From positions 1 to 49,843 of the forward strand of contig CAMORK010000011.1 in assembly GCA_946623755.1 (NCBI GenBank): 49,843 bases of DNA, written 5' to 3'. Positions 1 to 9,853 of this stretch are shown in pieces (the first letter of the stretch is position 1; each line of letters starts with the position of its first letter). Source of the stretch: an uncultured Butyrivibrio sp. Lineage in GTDB: Bacteria; Bacillota; Clostridia; Lachnospirales; Lachnospiraceae. A program made the translations under genes and the position numbers. The notes under the pieces are model-generated. The model saw nothing but the letters and a program-made list of their open reading frames with translations. It was not told the origin of the DNA and did no database searches.

Positions 1-1
1 A

Positions 2-51
2 CCCCTCATGAGTGAGGGGCAGGGGAGTTGAGGTGCCGCAGGCACTTTTTT
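2..51 (+). terminator. Two hairpins ending the upstream unit
   Basis: Two hairpins lie in tandem. CCCCTCA (2-8) pairs with TGAGGGG (13-19). GTGCC (33-37) pairs with GGCAC (41-45) and is followed by six T (46-51). The second has the form of a short Rho-independent terminator for whatever lies before this window, separating it from the heat-shock operon. Confidence 0.65.
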
Positions 52-74
52 ATTCATATTTAACATTTAGAAGG

Positions 75-103
75 TTGACATTAGTTCTGTAGAGTGATAT
101 TTT
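75..103 (+). promoter_or_regulatory. Sigma-A type promoter of the hrcA operon
   Basis: A perfect -35 TTGACA (75-80) and a -10-like TATTTT (98-103) are separated by 17 bp. The predicted start, near 109-111, lies just upstream of the CIRCE operator, the usual layout for HrcA-repressed operons. Confidence 0.75.
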
Positions 104-120
104 ATGTTACAGAGAAGATG

Positions 121-147
121 TTAGCACTCGATTGAGTTGAGTGCTAA
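121..147 (+). promoter_or_regulatory. CIRCE operator (HrcA binding site)
   Basis: TTAGCACTC (121-129), nine spacer bases, then GAGTGCTAA (139-147): a perfect match to the CIRCE inverted repeat. It lies in the 5' untranslated region between the promoter and hrcA, so HrcA is expected to repress its own operon (hrcA-grpE-dnaK-dnaJ) and release it on heat shock. Confidence 0.97.
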
Positions 148-202
148 CAACTCAAAAACAGCCATTCCAATGGAATCCGGAGACAGAGGAAGGGGTAAGA
201 AC

Positions 203-1234
203 TTGGAACTTGATGAGAGAAAGAGAACCATACTACATGCGATAGTAAGGAACTACCTTGAGACGGGAGAACCTGTCGGATCAAGGACTATTTCCAAGGA
301 TACTGATCTAAACCTTAGTTCAGCCACCATCAGAAACGAGATGGCAGACCTTGAGGAGATGGGACTCATATTGCAGCCCCATACTTCAGCCGGGAGAATT
401 CCTTCCGATCAGGGCTACAGAGTTTATGTGGATGAGATGCTAAGGGAGAAGGATCAGGAAGTTGAGAATATGAAGGAGATGCTTCTTGATAAGGAAGAGA
501 AGCTTGAAAACCTCCTTAAGCAGGTAGCCAAGACCCTTGCGGTGGATACCAACTATGCCACCATGATATCGGCACCTCAGATCCGCAAGAACAAACTGAA
601 GTTTATACAGATTTCCAAGGTTGACGCTGAGCATCTTCTGGCAACTATAGTCATAGAAGGCAATGTTATTAAGAATAAGATCATTCCTGTTGCAGAGGAA
701 CTCGATGATCCTACGATGCTCAAACTCAACATCCTGCTTAATACAAGACTTGACGGACTTGCTGTTGAAGATATCAATCTGGGACTTATAGCAGCGGTCA
801 AACAGGAAGCGGGAATTCACAGTGAGATCATCGGTAATGTCATTGATACGGCAGCAGAATCTATCACAGCAGATGAGGATCTTCAGATCTACACAAGCGG
901 TACGATGAATATCTTTAAGTATCCGGAGCTTACGGATTCGGCCAAGGCCAGTGAGCTTATAAGTACCTTCGAGGATACCAAGGATCTTTCAAGTATCGTT
1001 GAGGATACCCTTTCATCTGACGGTGAGCAGACAGGAATCCAGGTGTACATCGGAAGCGAGACACCGGTTCAGGCCATGAAGGACTGCAGTGTTGTAACGG
1101 CGACATACGAACTTGGCGATGGCATGAAGGGAACGGTAGGTATTATCGGCCCTAAGAGAATGGATTATGACAAGGTAATAACGACGCTTAAGAATATGCG
1201 TCACGCCCTTGATGATCTATATAAAAAGGATTAG
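203..1234 (+). CDS. hrcA: Heat-inducible transcription repressor HrcA
   Basis: HrcA binds CIRCE and represses the class I heat-shock operon; GroE is known in other Firmicutes to keep it active. The N-terminal winged helix is recognisable (a GEPVGSRTI segment, then LSSATIRNEMADLEEMGL), followed by the HrcA dimerisation and GAF-like domains. The start chosen is TTG at 203, seven bases after AGGAAGGGG (about 187-195). This gives 343 aa, the usual HrcA length, and a start resembling other HrcA proteins. An in-frame TTG at 137 would lie inside CIRCE, has no ribosome binding site and would add 22 unrelated residues. First gene of the operon, with grpE 29 bp downstream. Confidence 0.95.
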   Translation: MELDERKRTILHAIVRNYLETGEPVGSRTISKDTDLNLSSATIRNEMADLEEMGLILQPHTSAGRIPSDQGYRVYVDEMLREKDQEVENMKEMLLDKEEKLENLLKQVAKTLAVDTNYATMISAPQIRKNKLKFIQISKVDAEHLLATIVIEGNVIKNKIIPVAEELDDPTMLKLNILLNTRLDGLAVEDINLGLIAAVKQEAGIHSEIIGNVIDTAAESITADEDLQIYTSGTMNIFKYPELTDSAKASELISTFEDTKDLSSIVEDTLSSDGEQTGIQVYIGSETPVQAMKDCSVVTATYELGDGMKGTVGIIGPKRMDYDKVITTLKNMRHALDDLYKKD

Positions 1235-1263
1235 AAACATAAGCTTTAAGGAGGCAATTTGAA

Positions 1264-1914
1264 TTGAGCGAAGATAAGAAGAAGGCTTCATCCAAGGCAA
1301 AGACAGCTGAGGAAAAGAAGAAAGAAGAAGTTCTTGAGAACATCATGGAAGAACTTGAAGAGGAAGCCAAAGAAAAAGAAGCAGCTGATACATCCACTAC
1401 TAAGGAGGATAAAAATGATGCTGAGGCAAATCCTGCTGTAGAAAAAGAAGATAAGAAAAAAGAAAAAGAGAAAAAGAATCCGCTTCAGGAAAAGATCGAT
1501 GAACTTAACGACAAAGTCTTAAGACAGATGGCAGAGTTTGAAAATTTCAGGAAGAGAACAGACAAGGAGAAATCACAGCAGTTTGATCTTGGTCAGAGCA
1601 ATGTCCTTGAGAAGCTCCTTCCTATAGTAGATAACTTTGAAAGAGGTCTTGCAGCAGTTCCCGAGGATGAAAAAGAGGGAGCGTTTGCAGACGGAATGAA
1701 CAAGATTTACAAGCAGCTGATCAAGCAGCTTGAGGATCTTGGTGTAACACCCATAGAAGCGGTTGGAAAAGAGTTTGATCCCAACCTCCACAACGCAGTA
1801 ATGCAGGTGGAATCCCAGGAATACGAATCCGGAATCGTTGCCCAGGAGCTTCAGAAGGGATATATGTTCCATGATAGTGTGCTCAGACACAGTATGGTAG
1901 CTGTAGCACAATAA
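1264..1914 (+). CDS. grpE: Nucleotide exchange factor GrpE
   Basis: GrpE is the cytosolic co-chaperone that releases ADP from DnaK. The 216-aa protein has a long, highly charged Lys/Glu N-terminal tail (about residues 1-80). It is followed by the coiled-coil dimer region with the family segment around QMAEFENFRKRT and a C-terminal beta domain ending in LQKGYMFHDSVLRHSMV-type sequence. The start is TTG at 1264 with AAGGAGG at 1248-1254. It lies between hrcA and dnaK, as in most Firmicutes. The charged tail is longer than in many relatives and is probably disordered. Confidence 0.95.
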   Translation: MSEDKKKASSKAKTAEEKKKEEVLENIMEELEEEAKEKEAADTSTTKEDKNDAEANPAVEKEDKKKEKEKKNPLQEKIDELNDKVLRQMAEFENFRKRTDKEKSQQFDLGQSNVLEKLLPIVDNFERGLAAVPEDEKEGAFADGMNKIYKQLIKQLEDLGVTPIEAVGKEFDPNLHNAVMQVESQEYESGIVAQELQKGYMFHDSVLRHSMVAVAQ

Positions 1915-1944
1915 CATAGTAAATACAGAATCTTATTATTATAA

Positions 1945-3843
<1,899 letters not shown>

Positions 3844-3872
3844 TAAGACAATTTCTAACGATACTATAAATG

Positions 3873-3900
3873 ATAGCCAGGCTGGAAACAGTCTGGCTAT
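3873..3900 (+). other. GNRA-capped hairpin between dnaK and dnaJ
   Basis: ATAGCCAGGCTG (3873-3884) pairs with CAGTCTGGCTAT (3889-3900) through 12 positions with one G-U pair, closing on a GAAA tetraloop. No T run follows, so it is not a standard terminator. It is probably an RNA stability or processing element that tunes dnaJ relative to dnaK. Confidence 0.75.
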
Positions 3901-3932
3901 TGGAGAATTTAAACAGATACGGTGGATTATAG

Positions 3933-5114
3933 ATGGCAGAACAAAAACGTGACTACTATGAAGTCCTGGGCGTTGGTAAGAACGCTTCAGAGGAAGAAAT
4001 AAAGAAAGCATACAGAGTGCTTGCCAAGAAGTATCACCCTGATATGAATCCGGGCGATGCATCTGCAGCCGATAAGTTCAAGGAAGCATCCGAGGCTTAT
4101 GCGGTACTCAGTGATCCTGAGAAAAGGCGTCAGTATGACCAGTTCGGACACGCAGCCTTTGAGGGCGGCGGCAATCCGTTCAGCGGTGGATTTGACTTTA
4201 ACGGCGCAGACTTTGGCGACATCTTTGGTGATATTTTTGGTGACTTCTTCGGAGGGGGACGAGCAAGAGGCGGAGCAAGAAGTGGCCCTTCAAAGGGTGC
4301 CAATCTTCGTGCCAGCGTGCGCATAACCTTCCTTGAGGCTGTATTTGGCTGTGAAAAAGAGCTTGAACTCACCATCAAGGATCCATGCCCGACATGTCAT
4401 GGAACCGGAGCTAAGCTCGGAACATCTCCTCAGACATGTACTAAGTGCGGCGGTAAGGGACAGATTGTTTATACACAGCAGTCATTCTTCGGAACCGTCA
4501 GAAACGTTCAGACATGTCCTGAATGCGGTGGAACAGGTAAGGTCATCAAAGAGAAGTGTGCCGACTGTCATGGAACCGGATATATAGCAAGTCGCAAGAA
4601 GATCAAGGTTACAATTCCTGCCGGTATAGATAACGGTCAGAGTGTAAGAATAAGAGAAAAGGGTGAGCCGGGAGTAAACGGCGGACCAAGAGGAGATCTT
4701 CTTGTTGAAGTTGTTGTATCCGAGCATCCTATTTTCCAGAGAGACGGTTACAACGTATATTCAATGGTTCCTGTTTCATTTGCTATTGCAGCACTTGGTG
4801 GAACAGTTCTTATAGATACTGTGGACGGCAAGGTGGCTTATGATGTTAAAGCCGGAACTCAGACCGATACAAGAGTAAGACTTCGCGGAAAGGGTATCCC
4901 TTCCCTCAGAGACAAGGAGCAGAGAGGTGACCACTATGTAACACTTGTGGTACAGGTTCCTGAGAAACTCTCCAAGGAAGCCAAGGACCTTCTTAAGAAG
5001 TTCGATGAAAAGACAGGCGATTCTCTTACAGCTGCTGAAAGACTCATGGGTAATGATGATAATAACCCCGGAGGCTCAGGCGGCAAAAAGAAAAAGAAAT
5101 TTTGGGAATCATAA
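3933..5114 (+). CDS. dnaJ: Chaperone protein DnaJ (Hsp40)
   Basis: DnaJ delivers substrates to DnaK and stimulates its ATPase. The 393-aa protein has a J domain (1-70) with HPD at 35-37 and a Gly/Phe-rich linker (about 75-115). Four CxxCxGxG zinc repeats start at Cys152, Cys169, Cys195 and Cys209, and the two C-terminal beta domains follow. The C-terminus ends in a Lys-rich tail. The ATG at 3933 lies 89 bp after dnaK, beyond the GAAA hairpin. The ribosome binding site is weak (GGTGGA-like), consistent with lower expression than dnaK. The stop codon lies in the left arm of the large structured element that follows. Confidence 0.97.
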   Translation: MAEQKRDYYEVLGVGKNASEEEIKKAYRVLAKKYHPDMNPGDASAADKFKEASEAYAVLSDPEKRRQYDQFGHAAFEGGGNPFSGGFDFNGADFGDIFGDIFGDFFGGGRARGGARSGPSKGANLRASVRITFLEAVFGCEKELELTIKDPCPTCHGTGAKLGTSPQTCTKCGGKGQIVYTQQSFFGTVRNVQTCPECGGTGKVIKEKCADCHGTGYIASRKKIKVTIPAGIDNGQSVRIREKGEPGVNGGPRGDLLVEVVVSEHPIFQRDGYNVYSMVPVSFAIAALGGTVLIDTVDGKVAYDVKAGTQTDTRVRLRGKGIPSLRDKEQRGDHYVTLVVQVPEKLSKEAKDLLKKFDEKTGDSLTAAERLMGNDDNNPGGSGGKKKKKFWES

Positions 5115-5257
5115 CGTGAAACGTAGACAAGCGCCAGCTATCATATATAATACTAGTGAGCTTGCTCACTCATGTATATATATGATAGCTGGTATTTGTT
5201 GAGTGACGTTTGTTCGTGAATGCGCAGCATTCGCGAACTTTGTCTACGTTTCACGTT
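5113..5257 (+). other. Nested three-stem RNA/DNA element A (dnaJ-prmA spacer)
   Basis: The outer arms AACGTGAAACGTAGACAA (5113-5130) and its exact reverse complement (5240-5257) enclose two hairpins. Hairpin 1 has a 16-bp perfect stem (5134-5149 with 5177-5192) and an inner AGTGAG/CTCACT stem capped by CTTG (5161-5164). Hairpin 2 has a 12-bp stem with one G-U pair (5212-5223 with 5227-5238) around a GCA triloop. The element covers the last bases of the dnaJ stop codon and ends about 10 bases before the prmA ribosome binding site. No convincing target-site duplication is visible. Confidence 0.85.
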
Positions 5258-5280
5258 TATTTTTATGTAGGAGATTTCAT

Positions 5281-6318
5281 ATGAAATGGATGCGTTTCAG
5301 AGTTCGAACAAATGAAGAATCAGAAGACATTATTGTAAGTTACCTTGAGGACATAGGTCTCGAGGGCGCTCAGATTGAGGATAATGCACCTTTATCTGCA
5401 GCTGACAAGGAGCAGATGTTCATTGATGCACCCGAGCTTGAGCCTGATGAGACAGAAAACGGCATCGAGAGCGGAGTTGCTTACCTTAGCTTTTTTGTAG
5501 AGATAGATGATGACAACATGCTCACTGTCGAACTTCCAAATGATGACGGAGAGATAGAGAAAGTCAAGAAGACTCCCGAAGAGATGCAGGCAGCCATCAG
5601 GGAGAAGCTGGACGAACTTAAGTCTTTTTCTGATATAGGTGATGGTACAATATCCGTTGATGTCACTGAGGATATAGACTGGATCAACAACTGGAAGCAG
5701 TACTTTCATAAATTCTATATTGATGATATACTTGTTATTCCATCCTGGGAAAAAGAAAGCGCCGAGGATGAAGGAAAGGCTAACATGGTCCTTCACATCG
5801 ACCCGGGTACAGCTTTCGGAACCGGTATGCATGAGACAACACAGCTCTGCATCAGGATGCTCAAGAAATATGTAACAGAGGATACCGAGCTTTTGGATGT
5901 CGGAACAGGAAGCGGAGTTCTTTCCATCCTGGCTCTTATGTTCGGAGCAAAGCATGCTGTGGGAACAGATCTTGATAAGTGTGCAGTTCCTGCGGTAAAA
6001 GAAAATATGGAAAACAATGGTATTTCACCCGATAAGTTTGATATGATGATCGGCAATATCATTGATGATAAAGAGGTTCAGGATAAGGTAGGATATGACA
6101 AATATGACATCGTAGTTGCCAATATCCTGGCCAATGTACTCGTTCCTTTGACACCGGTCATTTTAAACCAGTTAAAGAGCGGCGGAATCTATATCACCTC
6201 AGGTATTATCAATACCAAGGAGGAGGAAGTGAAGAAGGCGCATCTTGATGCGGGTCTTGAGATACTCGAGATCCATCATCAGGGAGACTGGGTTTCAATC
6301 ACATCGAGGAAAAACTAA
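5281..6318 (+). CDS. prmA: Ribosomal protein L11 methyltransferase PrmA
   Basis: SAM-dependent methyltransferase that trimethylates ribosomal protein L11. The 345-aa protein shows the PrmA hallmark DPGTAFGTGMHET (174-186), the SAM loop DVGTGSG (206-212) and a VANILANVL segment near the active site. ATG 5281 is chosen because AGGAG lies at about 5269-5273 and the N-terminus then matches the family. An upstream in-frame extension to 5203 would run through the structured spacer. The N-terminal domain carries an acidic insertion (about 40-100), making it somewhat longer than typical PrmA. The stop overlaps the next start as TAATG, so translation is probably coupled to rsmE. Confidence 0.95.
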   Translation: MKWMRFRVRTNEESEDIIVSYLEDIGLEGAQIEDNAPLSAADKEQMFIDAPELEPDETENGIESGVAYLSFFVEIDDDNMLTVELPNDDGEIEKVKKTPEEMQAAIREKLDELKSFSDIGDGTISVDVTEDIDWINNWKQYFHKFYIDDILVIPSWEKESAEDEGKANMVLHIDPGTAFGTGMHETTQLCIRMLKKYVTEDTELLDVGTGSGVLSILALMFGAKHAVGTDLDKCAVPAVKENMENNGISPDKFDMMIGNIIDDKEVQDKVGYDKYDIVVANILANVLVPLTPVILNQLKSGGIYITSGIINTKEEEVKKAHLDAGLEILEIHHQGDWVSITSRKN

Positions 6319-7076
6319 TGTTTCATTTCTTTGTGGACAGCAGTCAGATTACACCTGATCTTAAGAAGGTGGAAGTGACAGGCAGCGATTACAATCACAT
6401 GGTAAGTGTCCTTCGCATGAAGGTGGGAGAGCAGTTTTCCGTCAGCATAAGAGAAGAGGGAGAAGGGCGGGAACTCTTTTACGAGATAGAAGAGATCACG
6501 GGCGAATCTGTTATCGGCAATCTTTGCTTTGTTGAGGAGCAGGGAAACGAACTGCCCTCTAAGATATATCTTTTCCAGGGACTTCCCAAGGTTGATAAGA
6601 TGGAACTCATCATCCAGAAGGCAGTTGAACTTGGAGCTTACAGGATTGTACCTCTGAAGACCAAGAGGTGCGTTGTCAAGATAGATGAAAAAAAGGCACC
6701 GGTCAAGCAAAAGAGATGGCAGGCAATATCCGAGGCTGCAGCCAAGCAGAGCAAGCGCGGAATTATCCCTGAGGTTATGCTGCCCATCACCATGAAGCAG
6801 GCTATAGAGTACTGCAACAGCGAAGGCATTGATGTCCGCCTCATTCCCTATGAAAATGCCAAAGACATCTCGGCGACCAGACAGATAATAGACGATATAG
6901 AACCCGGCCGGAGCATAGCTCTTTTCATCGGCCCCGAAGGGGGATTCTCTGAGGATGAGATAGCGTTGTGTTCTGAGAACAATATAAAGCCCATCACTCT
7001 GGGCAAGAGGATCCTTAGAACTGAGACGGCCGGATTTACTGCAATAGCATGGCTTATGTATCACCTTGAAAGCTGA
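6318..7076 (+). CDS. rsmE: 16S rRNA m3U1498 methyltransferase RsmE
   Basis: SPOUT-fold methyltransferase that modifies U1498 of 16S rRNA in the 30S subunit. The 252-aa protein has an N-terminal PUA-like domain (about 1-70) and the SPOUT signature GPEGGF (205-210) followed by RILRTETA (231-238), the knotted SAM-binding loop. The start codon shares a base with the prmA stop codon. PrmA followed by RsmE after dnaJ is a common Firmicutes order, linking chaperone and ribosome-maturation genes in one transcript. Confidence 0.95.
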   Translation: MFHFFVDSSQITPDLKKVEVTGSDYNHMVSVLRMKVGEQFSVSIREEGEGRELFYEIEEITGESVIGNLCFVEEQGNELPSKIYLFQGLPKVDKMELIIQKAVELGAYRIVPLKTKRCVVKIDEKKAPVKQKRWQAISEAAAKQSKRGIIPEVMLPITMKQAIEYCNSEGIDVRLIPYENAKDISATRQIIDDIEPGRSIALFIGPEGGFSEDEIALCSENNIKPITLGKRILRTETAGFTAIAWLMYHLES

Positions 7077-7084
7077 GTAATAAA

Positions 7085-8242
7085 ATGAGAGCATATTTGG
7101 ATAATTCAGCCACCACAAGAGCCTACGATGAAGTAGCACAGCTGGTGGCCAGGATAATGACAGAAGAATACGGAAATGCATCCAGTGTACACCACATGGG
7201 AACTATTTCCGGCAACAGACTCTACAGTGCAAGAGAGACAATCGCTGATACCCTGAAGGTTGATCCGGCGGAGATAGTATTTACTTCTGGCGGAACAGAG
7301 TCTGATAACACAGCAATTATCGGAGCTGCGAGGGCAAATGCCTGGAGAGGCAAGCATATAATCACAACTGCCATAGAGCATCCTGCTGTTTTGGAGAGCT
7401 GCCAGGAGCTTGTTAAGGAAGGCTTTGAAATAACTTACCTTCCTGTTGATGAGAATGGTGTTGTGAGGCTTGAAGACCTTAAGAACGCAATAAGAGAAGA
7501 TACAATTCTTGTATCTATGATGTTTGTAAACAATGAGATCGGTGCAGTGGAACCTATTGCCGATGCCGGTAAGCTCATTAAGGCGGTAAACGACCAGATA
7601 GTATTTCATGTGGATGCTGTACAGGCCTATGGCAAGTTCAGAATAAGACCCAGGTCAATGAACATCGATCTTTTGGCTGTCAGCGCCCACAAGATCCACG
7701 GGCCTAAGGGCGTGGGATTCCTTTATATCAAAAAGGGAACCAAAATCACCCCCATATGTTATGGCGGAGGTCAGCAGAAGGGCATGAGATCCGGTACGGA
7801 GAACGTTCCGGGTATCGCCGGAATGGCCCTTGCTGCGCAGATGTGCTACGATAATTTTGATGAGAAGATGAGCGCTCTGTATGAGCTCAAGAAATACCTT
7901 ATGGATTCTCTTACTGAGAGGATCTCAGACATAAGGCTCAACGGTCCCGACTGTGAAAAGGGAGCTCCGCACATAGTGAGCGTCTCCATAAAGGGACTTG
8001 CTGCGGAAACGATCCTCAACATGCTGAGCAGCAAAGAGATTTATGTCTCGGCAGGAAGCGCATGCACTTCCAATAATCCACATGTTTCGGATACGCTGAA
8101 GGCAATAGGGCTTGATAAGAGTCTTTTGGAGTCAACAATACGTATCAGTATGTCTACCCAGACAACAAAAGAGGAGATTGATTATCTTCTGGATGTTCTC
8201 TCTTCTCAGGTAGAGACAATGAGAAAGTTTTACAGGCATTAA
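7085..8242 (+). CDS. Cysteine desulfurase (NifS/IscS family)
   Basis: PLP enzyme converting cysteine to alanine and passing persulfide sulfur to an acceptor. The 385-aa protein shows the PLP lysine in SAHK (Lys203), the TSGGTESDN cofactor segment (68-75) and the catalytic cysteine loop SAGSACTSN with Cys327. It lies eight bases after rsmE and 25 bp before thiI, so ThiI is the likely sulfur acceptor, as for the NifZ-ThiI pair of Bacillus. The ribosome binding site is weak. The specific paralogue name (nifZ or iscS) is not assigned because it cannot be decided from sequence inspection. Confidence 0.93.
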   Translation: MRAYLDNSATTRAYDEVAQLVARIMTEEYGNASSVHHMGTISGNRLYSARETIADTLKVDPAEIVFTSGGTESDNTAIIGAARANAWRGKHIITTAIEHPAVLESCQELVKEGFEITYLPVDENGVVRLEDLKNAIREDTILVSMMFVNNEIGAVEPIADAGKLIKAVNDQIVFHVDAVQAYGKFRIRPRSMNIDLLAVSAHKIHGPKGVGFLYIKKGTKITPICYGGGQQKGMRSGTENVPGIAGMALAAQMCYDNFDEKMSALYELKKYLMDSLTERISDIRLNGPDCEKGAPHIVSVSIKGLAAETILNMLSSKEIYVSAGSACTSNNPHVSDTLKAIGLDKSLLESTIRISMSTQTTKEEIDYLLDVLSSQVETMRKFYRH

Positions 8243-8267
8243 GGAGTCAGATAGTAAGGAGATTTAT

Positions 8268-9470
8268 ATGCAGTACCATGCTTTTGTAATCAAATACGCA
8301 GAGATCGGAGTTAAGGGCAAGAACAGATATATTTTCGAAGACGCTCTTGTAAGACAGATAAAAAGAGTTTTAGGAGGATGCGACGGAGAGTTCAGAATCT
8401 CCAAGGTCGCAGGAAGAGTCTATGTTGAAGCTAAAGGCTTTGATTTTGACGAGACTGTTTCTGCGCTCCAGAGAGTTTTTGGAATAACCGGAATCTGTCC
8501 TGCTGTGACAATAGAGAGGGACGGAGAGAACAATCTTCCTGATGTGGACGGAGTGTGCAAGGCAGTTGTGGACTTCGTTGACGGAGTATATCCTGACAAG
8601 AACCGCACCTTTAAGATCAAATGCAGAAGAGTCGATAAGAGCTATCCTATGGATTCCATGGAGATGGCGGCTGAGATCGGCGGCAGGATCCTTGATGCTT
8701 ATCCGGAGATGAAGGTTGATGTTCATAACCCTCAGATTCTTATTAACGTTGAGATCCGTGAGAAACTCAACATCTTTTCCGAGATCATCCCGGGTCCCGG
8801 TGGAATGCCTATCGGTACTGCGGGAAAGGCAATGCTCCTTCTCTCGGGAGGAATTGATTCTCCTGTCGCAGGTTACATGGTTGCCAAGAGAGGTGTTGAT
8901 ATTGAGGCAGTTTACTTTAATGCTCCTCCTTATACCAGTGAGAAGGCCAAGCAGAAAGTTGTCGATCTTGCCGGCGTTATCGCCAGGTACACAGGAAGTA
9001 TCAAGCTTCACGTCATCAACTTTACCGATATTCAGATGTACATTTATGAGAAGTGTCCGCATGATGAGCTGACCATCATCATGAGAAGATATATGATGAA
9101 GATTGCAGATATCCTGGCAGCGAGATCGGGATGTATGGGACTTATAACAGGAGAGAGTATCGGACAGGTTGCATCTCAGACTATGCAGAGCCTTATGTGC
9201 ACAGGTGAGGTGGTAAAAGACATGCCGGTTTACAGGCCGCTTATCGCCTTTGACAAGCAGGATATCGTAGACATCTCAGTAAAGATTGATGCCTATGAAA
9301 CATCTATCCTTCCCTATGAGGACTGCTGCACAATATTCGTGGCCAAGCACCCTGTGACAAAGCCAAGGCTTGATATTATCCAGAGGCATGAGGAAGATCT
9401 TTCCGAGAAGATTGATGAACTGGTTCAGACAGCTCTTGATACAGATGAAGTGATTGAGATAAAGAAGTAA
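8268..9470 (+). CDS. thiI: tRNA 4-thiouridine synthetase ThiI
   Basis: Adenylates U8 of tRNA and inserts sulfur to give s4U. The 400-aa protein has an N-terminal ferredoxin-like region, a THUMP domain (about 60-165) and the PP-loop ATPase motif SGGIDS at 193-198. It ends without the rhodanese domain found in Escherichia coli ThiI, the normal form in Firmicutes, where a neighbouring cysteine desulfurase supplies sulfur. The ribosome binding site AAGGAG lies directly upstream of ATG 8268. The downstream terminator belongs mainly to the opposing gene. Confidence 0.95.
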   Translation: MQYHAFVIKYAEIGVKGKNRYIFEDALVRQIKRVLGGCDGEFRISKVAGRVYVEAKGFDFDETVSALQRVFGITGICPAVTIERDGENNLPDVDGVCKAVVDFVDGVYPDKNRTFKIKCRRVDKSYPMDSMEMAAEIGGRILDAYPEMKVDVHNPQILINVEIREKLNIFSEIIPGPGGMPIGTAGKAMLLLSGGIDSPVAGYMVAKRGVDIEAVYFNAPPYTSEKAKQKVVDLAGVIARYTGSIKLHVINFTDIQMYIYEKCPHDELTIIMRRYMMKIADILAARSGCMGLITGESIGQVASQTMQSLMCTGEVVKDMPVYRPLIAFDKQDIVDISVKIDAYETSILPYEDCCTIFVAKHPVTKPRLDIIQRHEEDLSEKIDELVQTALDTDEVIEIKK

Positions 9471-9479
9471 CGGGAAAGT

Positions 9480-9511
9480 AAAAAGACCATCTCGAAATAT
9501 CGAGATGGTCT
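9480..9511 (-). terminator. Terminator of the HPr-like gene
   Basis: AGACCATCTCGA (9484-9495) pairs perfectly with TCGAGATGGTCT (9500-9511) around a 4-base loop. Read on the reverse strand it is followed by a T run (9484-9480). It also lies 13 bp after the thiI stop and could weaken forward read-through, but there is no forward T run. Confidence 0.85.
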
Positions 9512-9548
9512 GTAATAGTCTCTTTTAATAGATCTAATCAGTAACTGA

Positions 9549-9779
9549 TTAGACCATATAGGGCTTGAGAACCTCAAGGATCTCTTCAGCGCCGTCTTCT
9601 GCATGGATATTAAGATCGATCGGCTTTGAAAGATCGAGTGAGAAAATACCCATAATAGACTTAGCATCGATAACGTATCTTCCTGATACAAGGTCGAAAT
9701 CATAATCGAACTTCGTAATATCGTTTACGAAAGATTTAACCTTATCGATGGAATTTAAAGAAATCTTAACTGTCTTCAT
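9549..9779 (-). CDS. HPr-fold protein lacking the active-site histidine
   Basis: A 76-aa protein resembling HPr of the phosphotransferase system across its length. The KSIMGIFSL segment (about 40-48) matches the region around regulatory Ser46 of HPr, and the C-terminal helix is present. The stretch that should hold the phosphorylated histidine (the usual GIHARPA) reads NSIDKVKSF, so it cannot accept phosphate from enzyme I in the normal way. The retained serine region suggests a regulatory, Crh-like role, but this is inference. Reverse strand, with an excellent AAGGAGG ribosome binding site, its own promoter and its own terminator between thiI and mtaB. Confidence 0.8.
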   Translation of the reverse strand: MKTVKISLNSIDKVKSFVNDITKFDYDFDLVSGRYVIDAKSIMGIFSLDLSKPIDLNIHAEDGAEEILEVLKPYMV

Positions 9780-9805
9780 TGGTCAAGTACCTCCTTCTTT
9801 TCTTT

Positions 9806-9834
9806 ATAGTAAACGTATGATTGTCAAAAGTCAA
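9806..9834 (-). promoter_or_regulatory. Promoter of the HPr-like gene
   Basis: On the reverse strand TTGACT (9834-9829) and TACTAT (9811-9806) are 17 bp apart, followed by AAGGAGG and the start codon at 9779. The same short region must also hold whatever drives mtaB in the other direction. Confidence 0.6.
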
Positions 9835-9853
9835 TGAGGTTTTCAACATAAAA

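Noticed and set aside
5105..5265. Target-site duplication that would prove element A a MITE
   Set aside because: The flanks share no convincing direct repeat beyond one or two A/T bases.
6315..7181. Long reverse-strand open frame opposite rsmE
   Set aside because: It is antisense to a well-supported rsmE with all family motifs, has no ribosome binding site and no recognisable domain; a shadow frame.
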